Assembly: GCA_005882255.1 (NCBI GenBank)
Contig: VBEZ01000164.1
Coordinates: 1 to 33,933 of the forward strand
Length of the DNA: 33,933 bases
Direction of reading: 5' to 3'
From: Chloroflexota bacterium
GTDB lineage: Bacteria > Chloroflexota > Limnocylindria > P2-11E
A model generated the notes under the pieces. The model worked only from the letters and a program-made list of their open reading frames with translations, made no database searches and had not been told where the DNA came from. Made by a program: the position numbers and the translations under genes. Below are positions 15,120 through 22,448 of this stretch, piece after piece. Every line of letters begins with the position of its first letter. The stretch's first letter is position 1.

Positions 15120-16100
15120 ATGGGCGTCGCGCCGCAAGGGTTAGAGCTGACTCGCGATTACCGCTCGCTAGCGGGCGGTCGCACGGCCGCGCGCCGCGCG
15201 CGTGGCCCGGAGAGCCCGAGATGGGGCGTAACGCTCCTCTTCCTGGCGCCCGCGGGTCTTCTGCTCCTTGTCTTCCTGGTCTACCCAGCTCTGTATACCG
15301 TCCTGCTCAGCTTCAACCGCGGACGTAATGGCATCTTCGAGAAGTGGGTCGGCCTCGATAACTACACCCGCCTCTTCGCCGACCCGGACTTCATCAACCT
15401 CTCGACGTTCCCGCCGTCGGGAGCGCTCTGGAACAACCTTCTCTGGATCGTCTTCTACGTGAGCATCGTCATCTTCCTCGGCCTCATCATCGCCGTCGTC
15501 GCGGCACGGGTTCGCTATGAGTCGGTCGTCAAGGCGATCGTGTTCATTCCCATGTCGATCGCGGCGACGGCCCTCGCCGTCATCTGGAAGTTCGTCTACT
15601 CACCGGACGCCAATATCGGTCTGCTCAACGCCATCCTCGGCTCTGTCGGCGTCGCCCCTATCTCCTGGCTGGGCGATCCGGGGATCGTCAATTTCGCGCT
15701 CATCGGGGTCGGGATCTGGGGTTCGGTCGGGTTCGCGACGGTCATTCTGTCGGCGGCGGTGAAGAGCATCCCAGCAGAAGTCATCGAGTCGGCCCGCGTC
15801 GAAGGGGCCACCGAGCGGCAGATCTTCTTCCGGATGATCCTGCCGATGGTCAGCCTGCCCATGTCGGTGCTGGCCGTCACGCTCGTCGTCAACGTCATCA
15901 AGCTCTTCGATCTCATCTACGTGATGACTCGCGGCGGGCCCGGCACGTCGAGTCAGGTGATCGCCTTCACGATGTTCATTCAGGCTTTCGAGGCAGGGCA
16001 GTACGGCTACGGGTCAGCGGTCGCGGTCACGATGCTCGTCCTCCTCGTCCCGATCCTTATCTTCAACGTGCGGCGCTTCCGCACCTCGTCCGTCACGTGA
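15120..16100 (+). CDS. Sugar ABC transporter permease (MalF-like)
   Basis: A 326-residue inner-membrane permease with an N-terminal cytoplasmic tail of about 35 residues and six main membrane segments. The coupling-helix EAA loop reads ESARVEGATERQIFFRMILP. YVMTRGGPGTSSQVIAFTMF is the MalF-type segment with RGGP. It should pair with the next gene product to form the translocation channel for a sugar or glycoside. GGAGA lies shortly before the ATG. Its stop overlaps the next start by four bases (GTGA). No ATP-binding subunit gene lies in the operon. Confidence 0.9.
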   Translation: MGVAPQGLELTRDYRSLAGGRTAARRARGPESPRWGVTLLFLAPAGLLLLVFLVYPALYTVLLSFNRGRNGIFEKWVGLDNYTRLFADPDFINLSTFPPSGALWNNLLWIVFYVSIVIFLGLIIAVVAARVRYESVVKAIVFIPMSIAATALAVIWKFVYSPDANIGLLNAILGSVGVAPISWLGDPGIVNFALIGVGIWGSVGFATVILSAAVKSIPAEVIESARVEGATERQIFFRMILPMVSLPMSVLAVTLVVNVIKLFDLIYVMTRGGPGTSSQVIAFTMFIQAFEAGQYGYGSAVAVTMLVLLVPILIFNVRRFRTSSVT

Positions 16101-16990
16101 GCGTCCTGGCCGGGGGCGTGGTCCACGCGAGGCCGACCCCCGCCGGGCGGATCGTCGCGGCGCTCAACCGCACGGTCATCCATGTCGGCCTCGCGCTCAT
16201 CGGCCTCATCTGGCTGGTCCCTACGCTCGGGCTGCTCGTCACCTCCTTCAGGCCGCGGTCGGACATCCAGTCCACAGGTTGGTGGGACATCTTCAACCTG
16301 CACCTCACCGCCGAGAACTACCGACAGGTGCTCGAAGCGCAGGGGATGCTCCAGGCGTTCGCGAACACGGTCTTCATCGCGGTCCCCTCGACCCTGCTCC
16401 CGCTGGGCATCTGCGCGCTCGCCGCCTATGCCTTCTCTTGGATGCGCTTCCCGTTCCGGGACACCCTCTTCCTCATCGTCGTTGGCCTCCTCATGGTGCC
16501 CGTGCAGGTGGCCTTCATTCCGGTGCTCACGGGCTTCCGGGAGCTGGTCCCGGGCCTCGAGCTGACGAAGGGCTACGGCGCGGTGTGGCTCGCGCACACC
16601 GCCTTCGCGCTGCCCTTCGGGATCTTCCTCTTGCGGAACTTCTTCATCACGCTGCCACCCGACATGATCGAAGCGGCGCGGATCGACGGGGCGTCCGATG
16701 CGTGGATCTTCCGAAAGATCGTCGTGCCCGTGTCGGTGCCCGCCATCGCCGCGTACGGCATCTTCCAGTTCCTGTGGGTCTGGAACGATCTGCTCATGGC
16801 GCTCGTGTTCGTGCAGGACGCGAGCAAGTTCCCGATGACCCGCGCGATCCAGAACCTGCTCAGCCAGTACGGCACCGAGTGGCACCTGCTCGCCGCGGGC
16901 GCCTTCCTGCTGATGATCGTTCCCCTGATCGTTTTCTTCAGCCTGCAGCGTTACTTCGTGCAGGGCCTGCTCGCCGGCTCCATCAAGTAA
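16097..16990 (+). CDS. Sugar ABC transporter permease (MalG-like)
   Basis: A 297-residue permease with six membrane segments. MalG-type features are the conserved NTVFIAVPSTLLPLGICALA segment, the EAA loop EAARIDGASDAWIFRKIVVP, and FLWVWNDLLMALVF. The C-terminus (QRYFVQGLLAGSIK) is typical of carbohydrate permeases, with the QGLxAGSIK ending. It starts at a GTG overlapping the stop of the partner permease, so the two are coupled. The transporter needs an MsmX/UgpC-type ATPase encoded elsewhere. Confidence 0.9.
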   Translation: MSVLAGGVVHARPTPAGRIVAALNRTVIHVGLALIGLIWLVPTLGLLVTSFRPRSDIQSTGWWDIFNLHLTAENYRQVLEAQGMLQAFANTVFIAVPSTLLPLGICALAAYAFSWMRFPFRDTLFLIVVGLLMVPVQVAFIPVLTGFRELVPGLELTKGYGAVWLAHTAFALPFGIFLLRNFFITLPPDMIEAARIDGASDAWIFRKIVVPVSVPAIAAYGIFQFLWVWNDLLMALVFVQDASKFPMTRAIQNLLSQYGTEWHLLAAGAFLLMIVPLIVFFSLQRYFVQGLLAGSIK

Positions 16991-17014
16991 AGACCGGCCG
17001 CGCAGCAGGCTCCC

Positions 17015-17908
17015 TTAGGGCCGAGCCTTTCGTCGGATCGTCCGCGTGAGCCGCTTCAGCGGAAGCTCGCTGTGTTCCTGAACGTACTCCTTCACGATCC
17101 CGTCGATGCCGTGTCCCTTGGCCAGACCCGACTCGTGCATGTACCAGTGGTGTTCCGTGATCCACAGGTAGAGATCGGCCTCGGTGCGGTGCGGGAAGTC
17201 CCGCAGCGCGTCCTCGTTCCGGATCGCTTGGACCGTCGGAAGATAGACGCGGTCGTACCAGCTCGCGACAGCCTCGGGGTACGGGATCTCGCGCTTCTGC
17301 TCGACCCCCAGGTACCACTGATGCGTCGCGATGTGCTGGTAGAGCTTCTCGTATTGACCCGCGAGGGTGAGCTCGATGCGCGCGCCGGGTCGCAGCCGGC
17401 TGATCCCCGTTGCCTCGTGGAATCTCACGGCATCCTCGTTGCGGATCCATTCGAAGAGGTCTTCGATCGAGGTGACCGGCGCAGGTGATTCCACCTCGAT
17501 GACGCGCGCGTCGACGAAGACCTGACCTCGCTCCCGCGCCACCGAGACACGGTGGTTGCCGTCCTTCACGAAGTAGGTGTCGCCGATCTTGTACAGCTCG
17601 ATCGGGGGCAGCTCGACATGCGTGAGGTGGGCGGTGTCGATGCTCTCCCACCGTCCTCGCGTGCGGGCCTGACGCGGCAGGAACGCACGGTCGAAGTCGC
17701 GGTAGCGGCCGACGCTACCGACGATCTGGTCGATCTCCACCTCGCGCACGCCAGCGTCGTGCTGGAGGTGGGCGTGGAGCTGTTTCCGCACCTCGTCGAA
17801 CGCGAGCAGGGCGTCGTCCGACCGGAGGAGCCATTTCGCGATACCGCGCCAGAAGGCCTTGCGGCGCACGCGCAGGAAGTCGCTGTGTGCGGTGTTAGCG
17901 ACCTGCAT
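17015..17908 (-). CDS. ParB-like (ParB/Srx fold) domain protein
   Basis: A 297-residue cytoplasmic protein. I read residues 65-135 as a ParB/sulfiredoxin-fold domain: EIDQIVGSVGRYRDFDRAFL, then LPPIELYKIGDTYFVKDGNH and RVSVARERG, where DGNHR matches the GxRR/DGxHR nucleotide-binding patch. The C-terminal half (LYLWITEHHWYMHESGLAKG) has no motif that I can assign; overall it resembles the DUF4032-related group. ParB-fold proteins bind DNA or nucleotides, but function cannot be given. The ATG at 17908 overlaps the phosphoesterase gene by 14 bases, so the two are probably one operon. A GTG 15 bases upstream is an alternative start. Confidence 0.6.
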   Translation of the reverse strand: MQVANTAHSDFLRVRRKAFWRGIAKWLLRSDDALLAFDEVRKQLHAHLQHDAGVREVEIDQIVGSVGRYRDFDRAFLPRQARTRGRWESIDTAHLTHVELPPIELYKIGDTYFVKDGNHRVSVARERGQVFVDARVIEVESPAPVTSIEDLFEWIRNEDAVRFHEATGISRLRPGARIELTLAGQYEKLYQHIATHQWYLGVEQKREIPYPEAVASWYDRVYLPTVQAIRNEDALRDFPHRTEADLYLWITEHHWYMHESGLAKGHGIDGIVKEYVQEHSELPLKRLTRTIRRKARP

Positions 17909-18527
17909 CGAGCTCGATCTCACGGGCGCCGTAGACGTTGATCACCGTCGTGTCGTGATACCGCGTGCGGGTCGTCGTTCTCCGGTCGTACACGTGCGAG
18001 TGGCCGTGCAGGTGGTAGCGCGGCCGGAACATTCGCAGGAACCACCTGAGCGCACCGAATCCGCGGTGCGCGAGGTCAGGCAGATCGTGGATACCGCGTG
18101 GAGGCGCGTGGGTCACGAGCACGTCGAGGTAGCGACCTCGCGCGACCCTGTTCACGATGAGCCTCGGGACCATGCGCAGCAGGGCTGACCATGTCTCACC
18201 CTCGGTGAGCTGGTAGGGCCCGTTGCTGTACCGGCCCGAGCCACCCAGACCGCCGACGAGCAGGCCGCCGATGTCCCGCACCCGGCCGTGCAGGTCGATC
18301 CCGCGCCACCAGACACCGATCTGGGGATCATCCATTTGCTCGGGCGGAATGTCGTGATTCCCGTGCACGGCGAACAGCGGCGCGCCGAGCTGCGTCGCGA
18401 GATAGTCGAGATAGTCGTACGGAAGGTCCCCGCAACCGAGCACCAGGTCGATGTGTCCATAGCGATCGGGTAGCGACGACTGATAGGCCTTCTCGTCCAC
18501 CTCGTCGCTCACCGCCAGCACCCGCAT
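17895..18527 (-). CDS. Calcineurin-like metallophosphoesterase
   Basis: A 210-residue protein with the metallophosphoesterase signature in order: the first strand MRVLAVSDEVDEK (Asp8 metal ligand, with Glu where the usual His stands), LVLGCGDLPYDYLDYLA, VHGNHDIPP with the catalytic His, VLVTHAPPRGIHDLP and LHGHSHVYDRR. Such enzymes use two metal ions to cleave phosphomonoesters or diesters, often nucleotides. The substrate is unknown. It has no signal peptide. It is the first gene of a pair with the ParB-like gene and overlaps it, suggesting a shared function. Confidence 0.88.
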   Translation of the reverse strand: MRVLAVSDEVDEKAYQSSLPDRYGHIDLVLGCGDLPYDYLDYLATQLGAPLFAVHGNHDIPPEQMDDPQIGVWWRGIDLHGRVRDIGGLLVGGLGGSGRYSNGPYQLTEGETWSALLRMVPRLIVNRVARGRYLDVLVTHAPPRGIHDLPDLAHRGFGALRWFLRMFRPRYHLHGHSHVYDRRTTTRTRYHDTTVINVYGAREIELDAGR

Positions 18528-18616
18528 TCCCTGAGTCTCTCACTCGCGACATCGGGGAACGAACGCTCGGCGCTGGTCGACCTCGGGCGGCAGCTGCTCG
18601 GCCGCGCCGTCCGATC

Positions 18617-19057
18617 TCATCCGCGCGCGCGCATCACTCCGAGGAATTTCGGCTGCTCGTTCTCCGAGACGACCTGCACGATCCTCAGCTCGCCGTCGAA
18701 CAGTGCGAGCGTGTAGGTCGCGTCGAACTCGTACAGCGGCCGATCGCCGTCACCGTGCAGGGCCCAGCGCACGCGAGCGACCGCGACCTGGGGTGACACG
18801 CCGCTGACGCGCAGCTCGCGTATCGCCGCGCCGCGAACGTCCATCGCCCGATACATCTCGAGGATGCGCTCGATCACGGCCGTCCACGCCTCACGGGATG
18901 GGACGGCCAGAAGACGGACGCCGCCGTCGTACGTGATCACGTGCGCGGGGTAGCCGTAGCGATCGGCCACCGCGTCCTTGTCCAGACGCTGGAACGCCGA
19001 CGCGTAGCCGTCGAGGAACGCCCTCACCTGCTCCGCATTGATACCCGGTGCCGTCAC
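18617..19057 (-). CDS. SnoaL/NTF2-like protein
   Basis: A 146-residue alpha+beta cone-fold protein. The N-terminal helix FLDGYASAFQRLDKDAVADR and the later strands (VAVARVRWALHG, YTLALFDGELRIVQVVSENE) match the DUF4440/SnoaL layout. Members act as small-ligand binders, isomerases or association domains; there are no clear catalytic residues here. The start is a GTG at 19057, which is the first possible in-frame start and agrees with the domain boundary. It is divergent from the sigma-R-type gene, with 57 bases between them that hold a sigma-R-like promoter reading the other way. Confidence 0.7.
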   Translation of the reverse strand: MTAPGINAEQVRAFLDGYASAFQRLDKDAVADRYGYPAHVITYDGGVRLLAVPSREAWTAVIERILEMYRAMDVRGAAIRELRVSGVSPQVAVARVRWALHGDGDRPLYEFDATYTLALFDGELRIVQVVSENEQPKFLGVMRARG

Positions 19058-19071
19058 GGTCCGAGCCTAGT

Positions 19072-19099
19072 GGGAATGCCCTGGGCCGGTGGGCGCGTT
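19072..19099 (+). promoter_or_regulatory. Sigma-R-like autoregulatory promoter candidate
   Basis: GGGAAT at 19072-19077 is followed after 19 bases by GTT at 19097-19099. This agrees with the SigR/SigH consensus GGGAAT-N18/19-GTT. It lies just upstream of a SigR-like sigma gene, so positive autoregulation is likely. Predicted transcription would start about 10 bases before the GTG. Confidence 0.55.
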
Positions 19100-19114
19100 C
19101 GATAGAGTGAGCAG

Positions 19115-19690
19115 GTGGCAGGCGACGAGTTCGAAGCCGAGGCGCTCCGCCATCTCGACGCGCTCTATCGGACCGCGCTGCGCATGACGCGGTCGGAGGC
19201 CGATGCGGAGGACCTCGTGCAGGAGACCTACATCAGGGCGTTCCGGTTCCGGGAGCAGTTCACGCTCGGCACGAACATGAAGGCCTGGCTCTTTCGCATC
19301 CTCACGAACACGTTCATCAATACCTATCGGCGCAAGGCCGCCCAGCCCGAGGTCACCGACCTCGAGGGCGTCGACGAGTTCTCGCTCTACCGCCGGATGG
19401 CCGACGACCGTGCCGCCTCCTCATCGCCCGATCCCGAGACGGAGCTGCTGAACCGCGTGGTCGATACCGAAGTGACCGACGCGCTCGAGGAGCTGCCGGA
19501 GAAGTTCCGCACCGCCGTCCTGCTCGACGTCGAGGGCTTCTCCTATAAGGAGATCGCGGAGATGCTCAGCATCCCGATCGGGACGGTGATGTCGCGACTG
19601 CATCGAGGTCGGAAGTTCCTCCAGAAGCGGCTGTACGACCTCGCCCGTGAGCGCGGGATCGCTGCCGTGCGGACGCCGCAGAAGGGTTAG
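19115..19690 (+). CDS. ECF RNA polymerase sigma factor, SigR/SigH-like
   Basis: A 191-residue group IV sigma factor. Region 2 (residues 8-75) reads [20 protein letters not shown], then [13 protein letters not shown] and [18 protein letters not shown]. Region 4 (about 120-178) reads [20 protein letters not shown], then [21 protein letters not shown]. Both match the SigR/SigH oxidative-stress branch. The next gene encodes a zinc anti-sigma protein six bases downstream, so release by thiol oxidation is the expected control. The start is GTG at 19115; the upstream promoter candidate suggests that the factor activates its own gene. Regulon members were not identified. Confidence 0.88.
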   Translation: MAGDEFEAEALRHLDALYRTALRMTRSEADAEDLVQETYIRAFRFREQFTLGTNMKAWLFRILTNTFINTYRRKAAQPEVTDLEGVDEFSLYRRMADDRAASSSPDPETELLNRVVDTEVTDALEELPEKFRTAVLLDVEGFSYKEIAEMLSIPIGTVMSRLHRGRKFLQKRLYDLARERGIAAVRTPQKG

Positions 19691-19696
19691 GGGACG

Positions 19697-19936
19697 ATGA
19701 ACTGCAACGACTGCGTGGAGCGGCTCTACGCCTTCCTCGACCTCGAGCTCGACGAGAAGGAGCTCGCTCAGGTGCGCGCGCACGTCGCCGGATGTGACGA
19801 CTGCGGCGATCAGTTGGGCCTCGAGGCGCGGTTCCTCGACCGTCTTCGCGACTGCTGCACCTCCGACGTCGCCCCGACGCTGCTCCGCGAGCGCGTCATC
19901 CTGAAGATCCGAGGCGCGAGTCCGCCGGCGAGCTGA
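19697..19936 (+). CDS. Zinc-binding anti-sigma factor (RsrA-like)
   Basis: A 79-residue protein of the ZAS anti-sigma family. The zinc motif H-x3-C-x2-C is present (HVAGCDDC, residues 29-36), with an additional N-terminal Cys pair (MNCNDCVERLYAFLDLELDE). In RsrA, oxidation of such cysteines ejects zinc and frees the sigma factor. A C-terminal helix (RFLDRLRDCCTS) carries a further CC pair. GGGGA precedes the ATG at short spacing. The gene is cotranscribed with the sigma gene directly upstream, so it should bind that factor in the cytoplasm. Confidence 0.85.
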   Translation: MNCNDCVERLYAFLDLELDEKELAQVRAHVAGCDDCGDQLGLEARFLDRLRDCCTSDVAPTLLRERVILKIRGASPPAS

Positions 19937-19949
19937 GACCACTCATGTG

Positions 19950-19980
19950 TTGACATTTGCGACGTGAATGTGTCTATATA
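19950..19980 (+). promoter_or_regulatory. Housekeeping-type promoter for the lysine-rich peptide
   Basis: TTGACA at 19950-19955 is a perfect -35 box. A TATATA box lies at 19975-19980 after 19 bases, overlapping TATAAC at 19977-19982. The spacing is slightly long. The AT-rich stretch stands out from the GC-rich surroundings and points at the 17-residue peptide gene about 30 bases downstream. Confidence 0.6.
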
Positions 19981-20016
19981 ACGAACAATGCGTGGCCAAG
20001 AGGAGGTGATTCACTA

Positions 20017-20070
20017 ATGCCGGCGAAGAAGAAGGCTGCAAAGAAGTCCAAGAAGAGCAAGAAGAAGTAA
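20017..20070 (+). CDS. 17-residue lysine-rich peptide
   Basis: A very short open frame encoding MPAKKKAAKKSKKSKKK, in which 11 of 17 residues are Lys. The AGGAGGTGAT at 20001-20010 is a near-perfect complement of the 16S rRNA 3' end, six bases before the ATG, so strong translation is expected. A promoter lies upstream and a hairpin terminator starts seven bases after the stop, making an isolated transcription unit. The composition resembles the Lys/Ala tails of histone H1-like and HupB proteins, so nucleic-acid or ribosome binding is a possible role. That is inference; I know of no named family. A leader-peptide or RNA role is also possible. Confidence 0.6.
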   Translation: MPAKKKAAKKSKKSKKK

Positions 20071-20076
20071 GTGTTG

Positions 20077-20107
20077 AGCGCGACGAGCGATCGTCGCGCT
20101 TGTTAAT
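20077..20107 (+). terminator. Terminator after the lysine-rich peptide
   Basis: AGCGCGACGA-GCGA-TCGTCGCGCT forms a perfect 10-bp stem with a GCGA tetraloop, followed by TGTTAATT. It starts seven bases after the peptide stop codon. The T-run is weak, so it may need help or act mainly as a 3' stabiliser. Confidence 0.65.
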
Positions 20108-20134
20108 TCCGATCTGGCACCTTTCGCGAACCCA

Positions 20135-20170
20135 CCGATCCGCGTAGGCCTCGCGGATCGGTTTCTTTTT
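20135..20170 (+). terminator. Strong Rho-independent terminator
   Basis: CCGATCCGCG and CGCGGATCGG form a 10-bp GC-rich stem with a 7-base loop, followed by TTTCTTTTT at 20162-20170. With the flanking A-T pair the stem is 11 bp. It would stop readthrough from the peptide unit into the membrane protein gene. Confidence 0.85.
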
Positions 20171-20215
20171 ACCCGATGCTCACCGTAGAGTCGGGTCATC
20201 GATTCGAAACGTGCG

Positions 20216-20581
20216 ATGCCGCCGCTCCGCTGGCCCGCGATCCTCGCGGGTGTCGCCCTCGCCGTCGTCCTAGCGCTCTTGAGCGCGCTCGCCCTGCCCC
20301 CGATCTCGGCAGCGGCCGCGTCCTTTTTCGGTCTCTTCGTTTCGGGTCTTTTGGCAGGAAAACTGGCCAAAGAAGGCCGGGTCTACCACGGCGCGCTGGT
20401 AGGCGCGGGCTATGTCCTCTGCGAGGCGCTGGGCATCGTGCCCGCCCTCAGCCCGACCGCGGATCCCCTCACCGATACCGTCGCGGTCATCGTGTCCGAC
20501 GCGTTGCTGCTCGCTTCCGCGGCGCTGGGCGGGTGGTGCTCGCGGCTTTGGTCTTCTTCGGATACGGGCACAGCTCGCTGA
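20216..20581 (+). CDS. Small membrane protein of unknown function
   Basis: A 121-residue hydrophobic protein with about four membrane segments: AILAGVALAVVLALLSALAL, ISAAAASFFGLFVSGLLAG, a Gly-rich segment (HGALVGAGYVLCEALGIVPA) and VAVIVSDALLLASAALGG. The pattern resembles TIGR04086/YrzE-like small membrane proteins, but I cannot assign a family. The ATG at 20216 lacks a clear ribosome site. Its last 95 bases overlap the convergent endonuclease III gene, an unusually long overlap; hydrophobic coding continues well into it. Confidence 0.6.
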   Translation: MPPLRWPAILAGVALAVVLALLSALALPPISAAAASFFGLFVSGLLAGKLAKEGRVYHGALVGAGYVLCEALGIVPALSPTADPLTDTVAVIVSDALLLASAALGGWCSRLWSSSDTGTAR

Positions 20582-21209
20582 TCGGGCACACCGGACACTT
20601 CGGCGTCGGGGTGCAGATGCGGCGGCCGTGCAGCACGAGATTCCACGTCGCCTTCACCCAGTCCTTCCTCGGATAGAGCGACCGCAGCTCCTGCTCGATG
20701 CCGTCGGCTCCCTTCCGGGTGAAGCCGAGCCGGGTGGCGACGCGCTCGACGTGGCGGTCGACGGCGATCGCCGGAACCCCAAAGGCGTTCCCGAGGACGA
20801 TCGATGCGGTCTTGCGACCGACGCCTCGGAGCCGCACCAGCGACTCCATGTCGCCCGGGACCTCGCCGCCGAACTCGGCCAGCAGCTGCTCGGAGGACCC
20901 ACGGATCGCCTTCGCCTTCATCCGGAAGAAGCCGGTGGCGTGAACGTCGCGCTCGAGCTCCTCGACCGGCACCTTGAGGTAGTCGGCCGGGCCGCGGTAC
21001 TTCGCGAAGAGAGCCCGCGTCACCTGGTTGATGTGTTCGTCCTGCGCCTGCGCGGCCAGGATCGTCGCGACGAGGAGCTCGAACGGGCTGCTGAACTCGA
21101 GCGTCGGCCCCCAGTCCGGTTGGGCCTTGGCCAAGCGCGTCAACACACCCTGCGCTCGGCGGCGTCGCGCCGCCGGATCCTCGCGACCCCGCGACGCACT
21201 TCGGGCCAC
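20487..21209 (-). CDS. nth: Endonuclease III
   Basis: A 240-residue HhH-GPD DNA glycosylase/AP lyase for oxidised pyrimidines. The N-terminal helix PFELLVATILAAQAQDEHIN is typical. The helix-hairpin-helix LRGVGRKTASIVLGNAFGVP carries the catalytic Lys, and AIAVDRHVERVATRLGF the catalytic Asp. The Fe-S cluster ligands are ICTPTPKCPVCPISELC, where the first spacing is C-x5-C rather than the usual C-x6-C. A basic C-terminal tail follows. The only in-frame ATG (at 21290) lies inside the upstream lipoprotein gene; GTG at 21209, seven bases after that gene's stop, is the best start. GTG at 21146 is a shorter alternative. This is the second Nth-type enzyme in the window. Confidence 0.85.
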   Translation of the reverse strand: MARSASRGREDPAARRRRAQGVLTRLAKAQPDWGPTLEFSSPFELLVATILAAQAQDEHINQVTRALFAKYRGPADYLKVPVEELERDVHATGFFRMKAKAIRGSSEQLLAEFGGEVPGDMESLVRLRGVGRKTASIVLGNAFGVPAIAVDRHVERVATRLGFTRKGADGIEQELRSLYPRKDWVKATWNLVLHGRRICTPTPKCPVCPISELCPYPKKTKAASTTRPAPRKRAATRRTR

Positions 21210-21216
21210 CCGGGCG

Positions 21217-22398
21217 CTAGACGCGCGGGGCACAGCGGCACCACTCCGGTCGCCACCCGCCGGGCGTGACCCGACCGACGGGACCGGCACGGTCGGGTTG
21301 GAAGTACAGCCATTCGTCGCCGTCGTCGACCTGGACGAGAAGGACCGCGCCGTCGGGCGACCAGGTGAAGTCGAGGAAGTGCTTCTGCGAGTCGTACAGC
21401 TCGCGGCGCTGACCGCCGACGGGATCGATGACGCTGAGCCAGTGATGATGCGGCTGCGCGTTGATGATCGAATAGGCGAGCACCGGCGCCGTCGGCGACC
21501 AGCGCAGGTCGGCGACGTGGTGGATCGCGCCGGTCTTCCCGATCACCCACAGCTTCGGCGGCGCCCCGGCCACCGGCTCCTGCGTGTACACGATCTGCTC
21601 CGCCTCGAGGATCGGCCCCTTCTCGATCGCGGCGTAGGCCACGAGCTTCCCGTCCACCGAGAACTGCGGGCCACCGATGAGGCCCATGCCCTTCGGCGCG
21701 ATGTTCGTCGAGTAGCGCGTGAGGTCGGCGAGCGTCACGAGCATCTGCGTCGGGAGCTCCTGTGATGTCCCGGAGGCGAGCGGCCGCAGGTCGGCGAGCG
21801 CGATCGCGCCGGTGATGTGCGCATAGCCCAGGTGCGTGCCGTCGGGTGTGAAGGCCGGATGCGTCCCCGGACCGACGATCAAGTTGACCGCGGCCGTCAC
21901 GTCATAGAGGTGGACGTCGCCGATCGCGCCCGCGAGCGATCCGCCCGCCGCGGCGGTGCCGCCGGAGATGACCTCGCCGTAGGTGAGATAGCGGCCGTCC
22001 GGGGACCACGCATAGCCGTCGAGGAAGGTGTCCGGCTTCGTGAGCCGCACCGGCGCGGCACCGGAGCGGACGAGGAAGAGCGAGCTCCCACCATCGCCCG
22101 GCACCGCGCGCTCCGCCGCGATGAGCGTTCCGTCGGGTGACCACTTACCGCCGAGGTAACCCCCGCCGGTCGCGCCGTCGGCTGTGACGGGGACCCGGCC
22201 GCTGCCATCGGGAGCCGCGGTCCAGAGATCGAGTCCCCCCTTGCTGAAGAGGACCTTGCCCGAGGGAAGGCCCGTCGGCGCATGGTCCGGCGGCGTTGTC
22301 GAGACGGGCGTCGGGCGCGTGACCTGGGGGGACGGGGCCGAGCACGCCGCGACGATGAATAGGAGCACAGCGAGCCCGGTAGCGCTACGACGCGGCAC
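21217..22398 (-). CDS. Lipoprotein with TolB/PD40-like beta-propeller
   Basis: A 393-residue exported protein. The signal peptide MPRRSATGLAVLLFIVAACS ends in the lipobox VAAC (Cys19), so it should be lipid-anchored outside the membrane. A Pro/Thr-rich spacer follows. The body has repeated PD40 blades: LDLWTAAPDGSGRVPV, GKWSPDGTLIAAE, YAWSPDGRYLTYGE, PAFTPDGTHLGYAH and DFTWSPDGAVLLVQV. No enzyme motif is visible. It resembles the protein at 9299-10714 in design, although the sequences differ. It starts at a GTG and is divergent from the amino-acid importer operon. Confidence 0.8.
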   Translation of the reverse strand: MPRRSATGLAVLLFIVAACSAPSPQVTRPTPVSTTPPDHAPTGLPSGKVLFSKGGLDLWTAAPDGSGRVPVTADGATGGGYLGGKWSPDGTLIAAERAVPGDGGSSLFLVRSGAAPVRLTKPDTFLDGYAWSPDGRYLTYGEVISGGTAAAGGSLAGAIGDVHLYDVTAAVNLIVGPGTHPAFTPDGTHLGYAHITGAIALADLRPLASGTSQELPTQMLVTLADLTRYSTNIAPKGMGLIGGPQFSVDGKLVAYAAIEKGPILEAEQIVYTQEPVAGAPPKLWVIGKTGAIHHVADLRWSPTAPVLAYSIINAQPHHHWLSVIDPVGGQRRELYDSQKHFLDFTWSPDGAVLLVQVDDGDEWLYFQPDRAGPVGRVTPGGWRPEWCRCAPRV

Positions 22399-22448
22399 CA
22401 GCCGAGCCTAGCAAGGGTGGTCGCCTGTCCTTCGTTGACGCACGGGCC

